In this document: in pieces, positions 1-6,501 of the stretch
Numbering within the stretch: position 1 is the stretch's first letter
How the letters are laid out: each line of letters opens with the position of its first letter
Assembly: GCA_014382465.1 (NCBI GenBank)
Contig: JACNJP010000546.1
Location: 1-11,680 of the forward strand
Reading direction: 5' to 3'
Source of the DNA: Planctomycetota bacterium
GTDB taxonomy: Bacteria > Planctomycetota > UBA1135
Length of the DNA stretch: 11,680 nt
The notes under the pieces: model-generated
Database searches by the model: none
What the model was told of the DNA's origin: nothing
What the model saw: only the letters and a program-made list of their open reading frames with translations
Program-made: the position numbers and the translations under genes

Positions 1-2
1 GG

Positions 3-1382
3 GCGCAGCCGGCGCCGCGCCCGGCCCCCCCGCACGCCCCCCCCCTGTCGCCCTGGCCGCCCGCCGGCGTCCGCCCGCCCGCCCCCGCTCGCGACCCGGC
101 GCCCCTGGCCCGGCTCCCCCCCCGCTTCGACCCCGGATGGCGCGCGGTCCGGCTCTCGATCCTTGCCGCCACGGTCGCCGAGACCGAAGGACCCTACGAC
201 CTGATCCTGGTCCGCGACGAAGCCCTGTGGCAGCGCCGCCGCAACCCGCTGCGGGAATCCTTGTTCGCCACCGCCGCCGGCAAGCTCGCGCCCGGCGGCC
301 GCTTCGCCGTCTCGCTGGAGCCCGCCCGCCTCGCGCCCGGCGTGGTCGGCGGCGTCGCCCAGGCGATGCGGGCCCGCTTCGCCCGCGTGGAGCTGTGGAT
401 CGTCCCGCAGGCCTGGCGCGAGCCGCGCTTGCTGGTCGTCGGCGGCGACTCGCCCTCCCTCGCGCCGGGCGAGGGCGCGCGCCTCTCGCCGCTGCTGCTG
501 GTCGCCGCGGATGACGCGCTCGACGCCCTGCCCGCCGTCAGCCTGCGCGGCCCGCTGGCGCCGGTGGTGCAGCGGCTGGCTTCCACCGAGTACCGGCGGC
601 CCGACGAAGGCCGCGCCACCGCCCGCGCCGGCCGGGTGCTCGCGGCGCTGCGGAAGCAGCTCGGCGGCGCCGGCGAGGACAGCCTGCTCGGCTTCTACGC
701 CAGCCACCTCGCGGCCCAGGTCTACGAGGTCCGTGACGACTACGAGAACCCGCCCGAGAAGGAGTGGCTGGATCTCGGCGAGGCGTCGCTCGCCGAGCTC
801 TACCGGCTCACCAAGCTGCATCCGGAGGACGAATTCCTGCGCGGCTTGTGGCGCCAGCTCGCGCCCCTGGTGGTGGAGAAGAAGGAGGTCGAGTGGGCCC
901 TGCGCTACTTCGGCGGCCTCACCGGCAGCGGCAGCGTCGATCTCGGCGCCGGCCCGGAGCCCGGGCTCGGCTGGGCCGACCCTGACCTGCTGTTCGTCAC
1001 CGGCCAGGCCTGGCTCGAGATGCTGATGCCCGATCGAGCCCTGTTGGACGCGGAGCAAGCCCTGGGGCTGGACCCTGCCCACTTCAACAGCCGGGTCCTG
1101 CGGGCCCGCGCGCTGGCCGGGCTCGAGCGTCACGCCGAATCACTGGCGGCCTTCCGCCAGGTGGTCGGCGCGGCCGAACCGGGGCCGCCCGCCCTCCTCC
1201 TGGCCGCCTGGGCTGAAGAGGCCTTGGCCTCGGGCGACCGTGAGCTCGCCCTCCAGGTCGCCGGCCGGCTGCGGCGGGAGCATGGGGACGCCGCCCTGAG
1301 CCGGCCGCTGCGCCAGCTCTTCGGGCTCGGGGATCCCGACGCGGTCCACCTGTTCCCCGGAATGCAGCACGACGGCGACTGA
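3..1382 (+). CDS. Spermidine synthase-like protein with C-terminal TPR region (5' end truncated)
   Basis: The frame is open to the left edge, so the start lies outside; 459 residues are visible. From about residue 60 the sequence looks like the C-terminal half of a spermidine-synthase-fold domain: a GPYDLILV strand near residue 65, then a helix, then LAPGGRFAV, then a strand pair ending RLLVVGG. In this family these follow the SAM/dcSAM-binding Rossmann core. After that comes a helical region whose last part (VTGQAWLEMLMPDRALLDAEQALGLDP and following, about residues 325-415) reads as TPR repeats. Membrane-anchored spermidine-synthase-like proteins with TPR tails are known in bacteria; most are not proven polyamine enzymes. 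The first 40 residues are Pro/Ala-rich and contain runs of 7 and 9 C (25-31, 37-45), so a frameshift or sequencing error there cannot be excluded. No catalytic Asp pair is visible in the retained part. Function unproven; the fold assignment is moderately secure. Confidence 0.6.
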   Translation, partial: AQPAPRPAPPHAPPLSPWPPAGVRPPAPARDPAPLARLPPRFDPGWRAVRLSILAATVAETEGPYDLILVRDEALWQRRRNPLRESLFATAAGKLAPGGRFAVSLEPARLAPGVVGGVAQAMRARFARVELWIVPQAWREPRLLVVGGDSPSLAPGEGARLSPLLLVAADDALDALPAVSLRGPLAPVVQRLASTEYRRPDEGRATARAGRVLAALRKQLGGAGEDSLLGFYASHLAAQVYEVRDDYENPPEKEWLDLGEASLAELYRLTKLHPEDEFLRGLWRQLAPLVVEKKEVEWALRYFGGLTGSGSVDLGAGPEPGLGWADPDLLFVTGQAWLEMLMPDRALLDAEQALGLDPAHFNSRVLRARALAGLERHAESLAAFRQVVGAAEPGPPALLLAAWAEEALASGDRELALQVAGRLRREHGDAALSRPLRQLFGLGDPDAVHLFPGMQHDGD

Positions 1383-1610
1383 CGCCTCCTAGGGATTCTC
1401 AATTCCATATCCGGTCCACCTTCAAGCACTTAAGCTTGTCCACAGGATCTCCACACGGGACCGCCCGTTTCTTCCGACTTGCTTTGCCGGGGTTGCTAAT
1501 CTAGTTGCCGCTTCACGGCACACCCTTGTCGTGGAGCCGGGTCTGCCGCCCCTCGAGATTTCGATCCGCGGCAGCCTCCCCTCGTCCCCTGCTAGCCCCT
1601 GCTGCACACC
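1383..1610. other. Intergenic region upstream of the BNR-repeat protein gene
   Basis: This 228-bp gap holds no open frame with coding character. It is less GC-rich than its surroundings, as expected for a promoter region. A small dyad CAAGC-ACTTAA-GCTTG lies at 1423-1438, and a TTGCTAATCTAG stretch at 1493-1504 might include a -10 element, but I see no convincing -35/-10 pair and no terminator with a T-tract after the upstream gene. No Shine-Dalgarno precedes the ATG at 1611. Confidence 0.4.
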
Positions 1611-3344
1611 ATGCGTAAGACGTTCGTGATCTCCCTGGCCGGCGCTCTGCTCGCCGGCTCCCTCTCCGCCCAGAACCCCCGCGCGGTCGAGAACCTGACC
1701 CCCGCCGCAATCGGCGCCGTCTATAGCCCGTCGATCGTCTCCGACGGCGACATGACGGCCATCCTCTACAACGACAGCGGCGACAAGGGCGTCTACGTCG
1801 TGATCGGCAACGGCCATGGCACCGGCTGGGCCGCCCCGGTCCGCCTCGACAGCGACGTCAGCCTGGCCGAGAAGCGCAACGACGTCTTCTCGCTGGTCCG
1901 CGACGGCGACACGCTGGTGGCGATGTGGCGCGACGGCCGCAACAACACCAGCACCACCACGACCTACTACGACACCTGGGTCTCGGTCTCGAACGACCGC
2001 GGCGCGACCTGGTCGCCCGACCAGATCCTCGACAAGGGCGGCTACGCCTACGGCGGCAGCCACACCGTGCTGGCGCAGATGGTGGCGGCCGGCGGCGGCA
2101 GCATCTACGTCGCCCAGCTCATCGACAACGGCAACGACGAGCTGTGGGTCAACGCCTCCCACGACGGCGGCCTCACCTGGGGCGCGGCGGTCAACGCCTC
2201 GTCGGTGACCAACGACATCGACAGCATCGCCGTCGGCGCCGACGGCCTGAACTGCTACGTCGCCTGGGACGACGACCGCAACGCTGCGGCCGACGACGAC
2301 CTGTTCTTCCGCATGAGCCACGACGGCCTCGCGACCTGGATGGCCCCCGAGGTCCAGATCGACGCCTCGGGCCCGGCCAACGGCGACGTCGAGTTCGGCG
2401 GCATCTTCCTGTCGGTGGACGGCAGCGCCCTGGCGCTCTGCTGGGCCGAGGACGAGCTCGCCAGCTCGATGGTCGACGAGGAGATCCATTGGGTCAACAG
2501 CGCCGACGGCGGCCACACCTGGCTGACCGAGGTCACGCTGCAGACCGGCTTCGACGGCGACAACCACTGGATGAGCTACGCCAACGGCACCTACGCCGTC
2601 GCCTGGGAGGACAACCGCCTCGGCTCCGACGAAGCCTTCGTGGCGGTCAGCTCCGACGCCGGCCTCACCTGGACCGAGAACCAGGTCAGCAGCGGCGGCG
2701 CGGCCTACCCCCGCACCGTGGTCGGCGGCGACTACATCGGCGCTGCCTGGGGCGGTCCGGCCTTCCCCGAGAACCCCTACATGGCGGTCAGCCGCGACGG
2801 CGGCGCCACCTGGCTCGCCAGCCAGGACATGGCCATGGGCGCTCAGCTCGGCGACGCCGACTACGTCGAGCTCGGCTGGAACGCGAAGTACGACAACTTC
2901 ATCTGCGTCTGGCTCTCTGACGACACCGGCTTCAACAACATGTACGCCGGCGGCGCCCGCGCCCAGACCGTCACCCCGATCGGCACCTTCACTCCCGGCG
3001 GCATGGTCAGCTTCGAGGTCGACAACTTCGGCGCCTCGGAGGCCGGCACCAGCTTCGGCACCCTGGTCTCTGGAGGCACCGGCGCCTACACCCTGCCCTT
3101 CCCCGGCGGCTTCGACACCGGCCTGGTCTTCGACCCCTACCTCAACTTCACCTTGGGCTTGAACCCGGGCCCGCTGTCCGGAGCCGTCGACGTCGCCGGC
3201 CACGGCAGCACCTCGATGGTCACGATCCCCGCCGGCGTCCCCGTCGGCGCCGTCCTGCACTTCGTCGCCATCGGCTACAGCCGTCCCGGCGGCGTGGTCA
3301 CGATCGGCTCGATCACGGACGTGACCACGGTCACCGTCCTCTAG
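1611..3344 (+). CDS. Secreted BNR/Asp-box beta-propeller protein (sialidase-like fold)
   Basis: 577 residues. The N-terminus MRKTFVISLAGALLAGSLSA is a classic Sec signal peptide, with predicted cleavage after Ala20 before QNP. The body contains six Asp boxes of the form S-x-D-x-G-x-T-W (third copy S-x-D-G-x-x-T-W), starting at residues 127, 183, 236, 297, 347 and 394, spaced 47-61 residues: one per blade of a six-bladed sialidase-type propeller. From about residue 450 a separate Gly/Thr/Val-rich beta module runs to the C-terminus and ends in repeated short strands (TIGSITDVTTVTVL). The arginine triad and the catalytic Tyr/Glu of true sialidases could not be identified, so I call the fold and not the enzyme activity; binding of a cell-surface or environmental glycan is possible. 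The gene is monocistronic: 228 bp upstream gap and a strong terminator downstream. The start is chosen because it gives the signal peptide directly. Confidence 0.85.
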   Translation: MRKTFVISLAGALLAGSLSAQNPRAVENLTPAAIGAVYSPSIVSDGDMTAILYNDSGDKGVYVVIGNGHGTGWAAPVRLDSDVSLAEKRNDVFSLVRDGDTLVAMWRDGRNNTSTTTTYYDTWVSVSNDRGATWSPDQILDKGGYAYGGSHTVLAQMVAAGGGSIYVAQLIDNGNDELWVNASHDGGLTWGAAVNASSVTNDIDSIAVGADGLNCYVAWDDDRNAAADDDLFFRMSHDGLATWMAPEVQIDASGPANGDVEFGGIFLSVDGSALALCWAEDELASSMVDEEIHWVNSADGGHTWLTEVTLQTGFDGDNHWMSYANGTYAVAWEDNRLGSDEAFVAVSSDAGLTWTENQVSSGGAAYPRTVVGGDYIGAAWGGPAFPENPYMAVSRDGGATWLASQDMAMGAQLGDADYVELGWNAKYDNFICVWLSDDTGFNNMYAGGARAQTVTPIGTFTPGGMVSFEVDNFGASEAGTSFGTLVSGGTGAYTLPFPGGFDTGLVFDPYLNFTLGLNPGPLSGAVDVAGHGSTSMVTIPAGVPVGAVLHFVAIGYSRPGGVVTIGSITDVTTVTVL

Positions 3345-3364
3345 TCCGCAGGGACTGCTCGAAT

Positions 3365-3403
3365 AGGAAGGCCGCGGCGTCCGCCGCGGCCTTCTTCCTT
3401 TCC
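3365..3403 (+). terminator. Intrinsic terminator after the BNR-repeat protein gene
   Basis: AAGGCCGCGGCG (3368-3379) pairs perfectly with CGCCGCGGCCTT (3382-3393) around a 2-nt centre, so the real loop opens a few pairs. A G-C pair (3367/3394) and further partial pairs extend the stem outward. It is followed by the T-rich stretch CTTCCTTTCC. It starts about 20 nt after the stop codon and separates this gene from the methyltransferase gene. Confidence 0.85.
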
Positions 3404-3437
3404 ACGGCCCGCCCCTGCGGGTCGGTACCCTGGCTCG

Positions 3438-4076
3438 ATGACCGACTGGCAGCAACACTACCGCGACCGGCACACGCCGTGGGACCTCGGCCGGGCCCAC
3501 CCGGAGCTGGAGCGTCGGCTGGCGGCGGGCGAGCTGGAGCCGCCGCGGCCGGGTGCGAGGGCCCTGGTGCCGGGCTGCGGCCGCGGCTGGGACGCCTTCG
3601 CGCTGGCGGACGCCGGCTGGTCGGTGGTGGCGGTGGACCTGGTGCCCGATCTGGCCGGCGCCGTCGGGGAGCGCCTGGCGGAGCGGGGCGGGCGCTTCCT
3701 GGTGGCGGACGCGCTCAGCCTGGACTGGTGGGGCGCCGACGGCTTGCAGCCCGCCTCCTTCCAGCTCTTCTTCGACCACACCTTCTACTGCGCCCTGCCG
3801 CTGGAGCGCCGGCCGGACTTCGGCGGCCTGGCGGGGCGGGCCCTGGCGCCGGGCGGCCGGCTGTGTTCGCTGGTGTTCCCCGTGGGCCGGCCGCTCGAAC
3901 AAGGTGGCCCGCCCTTCGCCATGTCGCCGGCGGAGCTGGAGCGGTCCCTGGGGCCGGATTTCCAACTTCGTTCGAACGAAGTTGCTGCCCGACGGGCCGG
4001 CAGCCGGGCCTGGGAGGAGCGCTGGTGCAGCTTCGAACGGGTGTCCACCGGAGTCTCACCAGGATCGCATCAGTAG
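3438..4076 (+). CDS. TPMT-family class I SAM-dependent methyltransferase
   Basis: 212 residues, the usual length for this family. Landmarks match the thiopurine S-methyltransferase/HOL thiol-methyltransferase group. W-x(3)-Y with TPWDLG at 13-18 is the N-terminal cap motif. LVPGCGRGWDAFALA (43-57) is SAM motif I, and VVAVDL (63-68) ends in the acidic residue for the ribose. FFDHTFYCAL (111-120) is the family-specific segment, then ALAPGGRL and a FP...GGPPFAMS region. Members methylate thiols, thiocyanate, halides or metalloids such as tellurite and selenium compounds; the substrate here cannot be read from sequence. There is no signal peptide, so it is cytoplasmic. It starts 93 nt after the preceding stop, behind a terminator, and 91 nt precede the next gene; it seems to stand alone. 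No clear Shine-Dalgarno lies before the ATG. The last 35 codons contain a perfect 22-bp palindrome (see that entry). Confidence 0.85.
   Translation: MTDWQQHYRDRHTPWDLGRAHPELERRLAAGELEPPRPGARALVPGCGRGWDAFALADAGWSVVAVDLVPDLAGAVGERLAERGGRFLVADALSLDWWGADGLQPASFQLFFDHTFYCALPLERRPDFGGLAGRALAPGGRLCSLVFPVGRPLEQGGPPFAMSPAELERSLGPDFQLRSNEVAARRAGSRAWEERWCSFERVSTGVSPGSHQ
3963..3984. repeat. Perfect 22-bp palindrome inside the methyltransferase gene
   Basis: The half-site CAACTTCGTTC is followed immediately by its exact reverse complement GAACGAAGTTG, centred on TTCGAA between 3973 and 3974. It codes for residues 176-183 near the end of the methyltransferase and is more AT-rich than surrounding codons. 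A gapless perfect palindrome of this size is unexpected by chance in a window this long. It could be a dimeric regulator site, a cruciform or a recombination target; nothing else indicates which. Confidence 0.8.
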
Positions 4077-4100
4077 CCTGATCCTCGGCCGGTCGGGCCT

Positions 4101-4108
4101 TATAGAAT
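4101..4108 (+). promoter_or_regulatory. Possible -10 element upstream of the EF-hand-loop protein gene
   Basis: TATAGAAT stands out in GC-rich surroundings 60 nt before the start codon; TAGAAT (4103-4108) matches TATAAT at five of six bases. The best -35-like sequence (CTGATC, 4078-4083) is weak and gives a long 19-nt spacer, so this is a tentative call. Confidence 0.3.
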
Positions 4109-4167
4109 GCCGGTCCAGCCCTGTAGCCCGTCCTCCCAGGAAACCCCTTCCCCGACTCCCCTTCGAG

Positions 4168-5877
4168 ATGCTCAAGACCCTCGCCTTGTTCGCCCTGCTT
4201 CCGGCGGCTTCACTCACGGCCCAGAACCCGACCGAGTACGTCCTCTACGGCGGCGACTGGTCGGTCAACCCGACCCGTTACGAGATCCGCCGCACGGTCG
4301 ACATGGACCTCGACGGCCTGTTCCTGACCGCCGGCGAAGGCTGGCAGTTCGCCGCCGACGGCGCCAACCTGATCTCCTACGTCGAGCAGATGCGCTACGA
4401 GCCCTTCCAGGGCACGCCGGCGATCTTCGGCGTCAGCGCGGAGGACGTGGTGCTGAAGATGGTCGACCTCGACGGCGACGGCGTCTGCCTGAGCCCCGGC
4501 GAGCTGATCTACTTCGCCGACCACCTGGCCACCCACGGCGGCACCTCGAGCCGGCTCAAGGGCCTGGACTTCGACCCCGTCACCAACGAGCTCTACCTCT
4601 CGGACGACTACTACATCTCCGCCTCCGGCGGCCCGCAGGTCGGCAGCGGCATCACCCGCTACACCGACCTCGACCTGGACGGCGTGTGCCTGAGCGCCGG
4701 CGAGCAGCAGCTGTTCGTCGACGGCCAGGGCACCCACAGCGTCGCCGGCATCGGCGGCACCCCGGTGACCATCGGCCTGACCGACTTCGAGGCGGTGATG
4801 GTCGACAGCGCCGGCGTCGTCATCGGCTTCGAGCAGCAGGACCTGGTCCTCTACGCCTTCCAGGACGGCAACGGCGACGGCGACGCCATGGACCCCGGCG
4901 AGGCCTGGAACTTCCTCAACCTGGTCGATGACGTGCCCGGGCTCGAGCTCAACGCCGACGTGCAGGCCGGCATCCTCCCCAACCCCGGCTGCCCGTCCTC
5001 GAGCGGCGCCGGCATGTACGCGGCCCTGGAGGGCCTGAACGTCGACCACGGCACCGGCATCAACGGCGGCGACGTCTACTGGATCACCAGCACCGCCTCC
5101 AGCTCTTGCGCGCCGGGCAACGGCATGGTCTTCCGCGGCGAGGACCTGAACGCCGACGGCGACCTCAACGACTCCGGCGAGGTGGTGCTGTGGCTGGACC
5201 CGAACAACCCCTACATGCTCTACCCGCCGAGCTTCCTGTTCGACGGCTACTCGCACGACGGCGGCATCTCGGTGTTCCAGGCCGACGGCCCGATCGGCCT
5301 GACCCAGGCCCAGAACGCCGTCTACTCGCTGTTCGACCTCAACGGCGACGGCGACGCCTCCGACAGCGGCGAGCAGACCATGACCTACGCATGGGATCCG
5401 GACGGCTGCTACGGCGTCAGCATCGCCGCCATGCCCGCCGGGGCTTTCGCCGGCTTCGAGCCGGCCTACATCGAGATCCTGGGCACGCCCGGCACCACCT
5501 CGGCCGCCACCCAGCCCTCGATCGGCCACGTCGGAGATCCCTGGATGGGCACCACCATCGACATCACCCTGACCGGCGGCCTGCCCAACGGCCAGGTCGA
5601 GCTGCTGCTCGGCTGGAGCGACACCACCTGGCGCGGCTACAGCCTGCCGCTGGACCTGGCCTTCGTCGGCGCGCCCGGGAACAAGCTCTACGTCTCCATC
5701 GACTTCCGCTTCCCGGGCACCACCAACGCCGGCGGCACCACGGCCAAGACCGTCACCGTGCCCAACAACGCCGCCTTCGACGGCCGCCACTTCTACATGC
5801 AGTGGCACGTCATCGACCCCCTCGCCAACCCGCGCGGCTCCGTCACCTCCGACTACATCCACGGCGTCGTCCACTAA
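4168..5877 (+). CDS. Secreted protein with six EF-hand-like calcium loops and a C-terminal beta module
   Basis: 569 residues. The start is set by the signal peptide MLKTLALFALLPAASLTA, with predicted cleavage after Ala18 before QNP, the same site pattern as the BNR protein. The frame is open upstream, but that part only overlaps the methyltransferase gene. Six loops follow the pattern D-x-[DN]-x-D-G-x(5)-G-E at residues 45-57, 100-112, 167-179, 233-245, 326-338 and 390-402, with Asp/Asn at positions 1, 3, 5 and Glu at 13, as in calcium-binding EF-hand/dockerin loops. They are spaced 55-93 residues apart and are followed by aromatic strand-like segments, so each may mark one blade or repeat of a beta structure. 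Residues 436-569 form a separate beta-rich module (LLLGWSDTTWRGYSLPLDL, VGAPGNKLYVS, FYMQWHVIDP) resembling C-terminal modules I recall from planctomycete exported proteins. No catalytic motif was found; function unknown. Confidence 0.8.
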   Translation: MLKTLALFALLPAASLTAQNPTEYVLYGGDWSVNPTRYEIRRTVDMDLDGLFLTAGEGWQFAADGANLISYVEQMRYEPFQGTPAIFGVSAEDVVLKMVDLDGDGVCLSPGELIYFADHLATHGGTSSRLKGLDFDPVTNELYLSDDYYISASGGPQVGSGITRYTDLDLDGVCLSAGEQQLFVDGQGTHSVAGIGGTPVTIGLTDFEAVMVDSAGVVIGFEQQDLVLYAFQDGNGDGDAMDPGEAWNFLNLVDDVPGLELNADVQAGILPNPGCPSSSGAGMYAALEGLNVDHGTGINGGDVYWITSTASSSCAPGNGMVFRGEDLNADGDLNDSGEVVLWLDPNNPYMLYPPSFLFDGYSHDGGISVFQADGPIGLTQAQNAVYSLFDLNGDGDASDSGEQTMTYAWDPDGCYGVSIAAMPAGAFAGFEPAYIEILGTPGTTSAATQPSIGHVGDPWMGTTIDITLTGGLPNGQVELLLGWSDTTWRGYSLPLDLAFVGAPGNKLYVSIDFRFPGTTNAGGTTAKTVTVPNNAAFDGRHFYMQWHVIDPLANPRGSVTSDYIHGVVH

Positions 5878-6006
5878 GAAGGTGTCGGGCTCGGACGAAT
5901 AGTTTTCTGAACCGCCGGAGCGCGCGGCCTCGCACCAACGAGACCGGCGCTCCGGCGGTTCCCTTTTCCCTGGCCGTTCCTATTCGTGCGAGCCTGACAC
6001 CCTCTT
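5876..6006. repeat. Nested inverted-repeat element (REP/MITE-like) between the EF-hand gene and argR
   Basis: The outer arms 5876-5902 and 5980-6006 are inverted copies matching at 24 of 27 positions by hand count; the inner part of the right arm reads CTATTCGTGCGAGCCTGACA. Inside lies a perfect 14-bp inverted repeat (5910-5923 with 5947-5960). The left arm begins within the stop codon of the upstream gene. No clear target-site duplication is seen. The outer-arm sequence resembles repeats I recall as common near REP-associated transposases in planctomycete-like genomes, but no transposase is present here. Confidence 0.6.
5910..5968 (+). terminator. Hairpin terminator after the EF-hand-loop protein gene
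   Basis: AACCGCCGGAGCGC (5910-5923) pairs perfectly with GCGCTCCGGCGGTT (5947-5960) across a 23-nt loop, then CCCTTTTCC follows. The stem is strong, but the loop is long and the T-tract short (four T). It probably ends transcription from the left and so separates the arginine locus. It is also the core of the nested inverted-repeat element. Confidence 0.6.
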
Positions 6007-6018
6007 TATTCGCCTCCA

Positions 6019-6057
6019 AATGGATAAATATTCTCGATTGACGAATGTTTATTCACC
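6019..6057. promoter_or_regulatory. Tandem ARG-box-like operators upstream of argR
   Basis: Two 18-bp sites lie in an AT-rich island. Box 1 (6019-6036) has core TGGATAAATATTCT, matching TGAAT-N4-ATTCA at 8 of 10 fixed positions. Box 2 (6040-6057) has core CGAATGTTTATTCA, matching at 9 of 10. The boxes are separated by exactly 3 bp (centres 21 bp apart), the spacing known for paired ARG boxes bound by one ArgR hexamer in enterobacteria. With argR starting 15 bp downstream, autoregulation and arginine-dependent repression of the locus are the natural reading. Confidence 0.75.
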
Positions 6058-6065
6058 TTTATGCT
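6038..6065 (+). promoter_or_regulatory. Candidate sigma-70 promoter of argR
   Basis: TTGACG (6038-6043) and TATGCT (6060-6065) are spaced by 16 bp and match the consensus hexamers at 5 and 4 of 6 positions. The -35 lies inside ARG box 2, which fits repression by occlusion. A start site 6-8 nt after the -10 would fall at about 6072, next to the ATG at 6073, implying a leaderless argR transcript. If argR instead starts at 6061, the promoter must lie further left. Confidence 0.4.
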
Positions 6066-6072
6066 GGGCGGC

Positions 6073-6501
6073 ATGATCCCGGTCGAGGAGCGCCGCGCCG
6101 CCCTCCGCAGCCTGCTGCGGAAGGGAGCGGCGCGCACCCAGGGCGAGCTGCGGCGGTCGCTGCTCGACGAGGGGATCGAGACCACCCAGCCGGTGCTGAG
6201 CCGCGACCTGCAGCTCGTCGGCGCCGCCAAGCTGGAGGGGCGCTACGTCCTGCCCGGCGGCGAGCGCGTCACGCCGCTCGAGACGCTGCGGGCGCTGCTG
6301 CGCGGCGCCAAGGCCAGCGGCCCGCACCTGGTGGTGGTCACCTGCGAGCCGGGCGCCGCCTCCGCCATCGCCCGCGCCCTGGAAGCCGAGGCCCTCGCCG
6401 GCCTGGTCGGCACCGTCGCCGGCGACGACACCGTGTTCGTCGCCACCTCCTCCCAGGCCGCCAGCGGCCGGGTCCGGCGACGGATCCGAGAGCTGGTCTA
6501 G
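6073..6501 (+). CDS. argR: Arginine repressor ArgR
   Basis: 142 residues from this start, against about 145-156 for the family; the in-frame ATG at 6061 would give 146. I prefer 6073 because it places the first conserved Arg at the usual distance and fits the promoter spacing, but neither start has a good Shine-Dalgarno. The N-terminal winged helix-turn-helix contains TQ-x-EL and the recognition helix TQPVLSRDL (residues 38-46), with the conserved Ser-Arg-Asp. A short linker follows LEGRYVLP. The C-terminal hexamerisation/arginine-binding domain reads HLVVVTCEPGAASAIARAL, then GTVAGDDTVFV, where GDDT (117-120) supplies the acidic residues that hold L-arginine in known ArgR structures. With arginine bound the hexamer binds ARG boxes, two of which lie immediately upstream. 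It heads the arginine locus and is followed by a MITE-like repeat. Confidence 0.93.
   Translation: MIPVEERRAALRSLLRKGAARTQGELRRSLLDEGIETTQPVLSRDLQLVGAAKLEGRYVLPGGERVTPLETLRALLRGAKASGPHLVVVTCEPGAASAIARALEAEALAGLVGTVAGDDTVFVATSSQAASGRVRRRIRELV

Noticed and set aside
1423..1438. CAAGC-ACTTAA-GCTTG dyad as a terminator or operator
   Set aside because: Five-bp arms with no T-tract are expected by chance; noted only in the intergenic entry.
1989..2813. Calling the BNR protein an active sialidase
   Set aside because: The six Asp boxes establish a fold, but the arginine triad and nucleophilic Tyr/Glu of sialidases could not be recognised; Asp boxes also occur in many non-enzymatic proteins.
1422..3965. 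An 847-codon open frame on the minus strand, with similarly long ones at 6049-7875, 4210-5874 and 7791-8681
   Set aside because: They lie antisense to well-supported genes, have the low-complexity Ala/Gly/Val/Arg/Asp composition typical of shadow frames in GC-rich DNA, and show no domain motifs.
4107..4931. Plus-strand Arg/Pro-rich open frames overlapping real genes (also 1925-2920, 5106-6041, 7245-7898)
   Set aside because: They are out of frame with genes carrying clear motifs and signal peptides and consist of Arg/Pro/Gly low complexity. In the last case only the part from 7899 on is a real gene, entered from its own ATG.
4300..5374. Dockerin domain or cellulosome component
   Set aside because: The loops do not occur as the closely spaced pair of about 22-residue repeats that defines a dockerin; they are spread through the whole protein.
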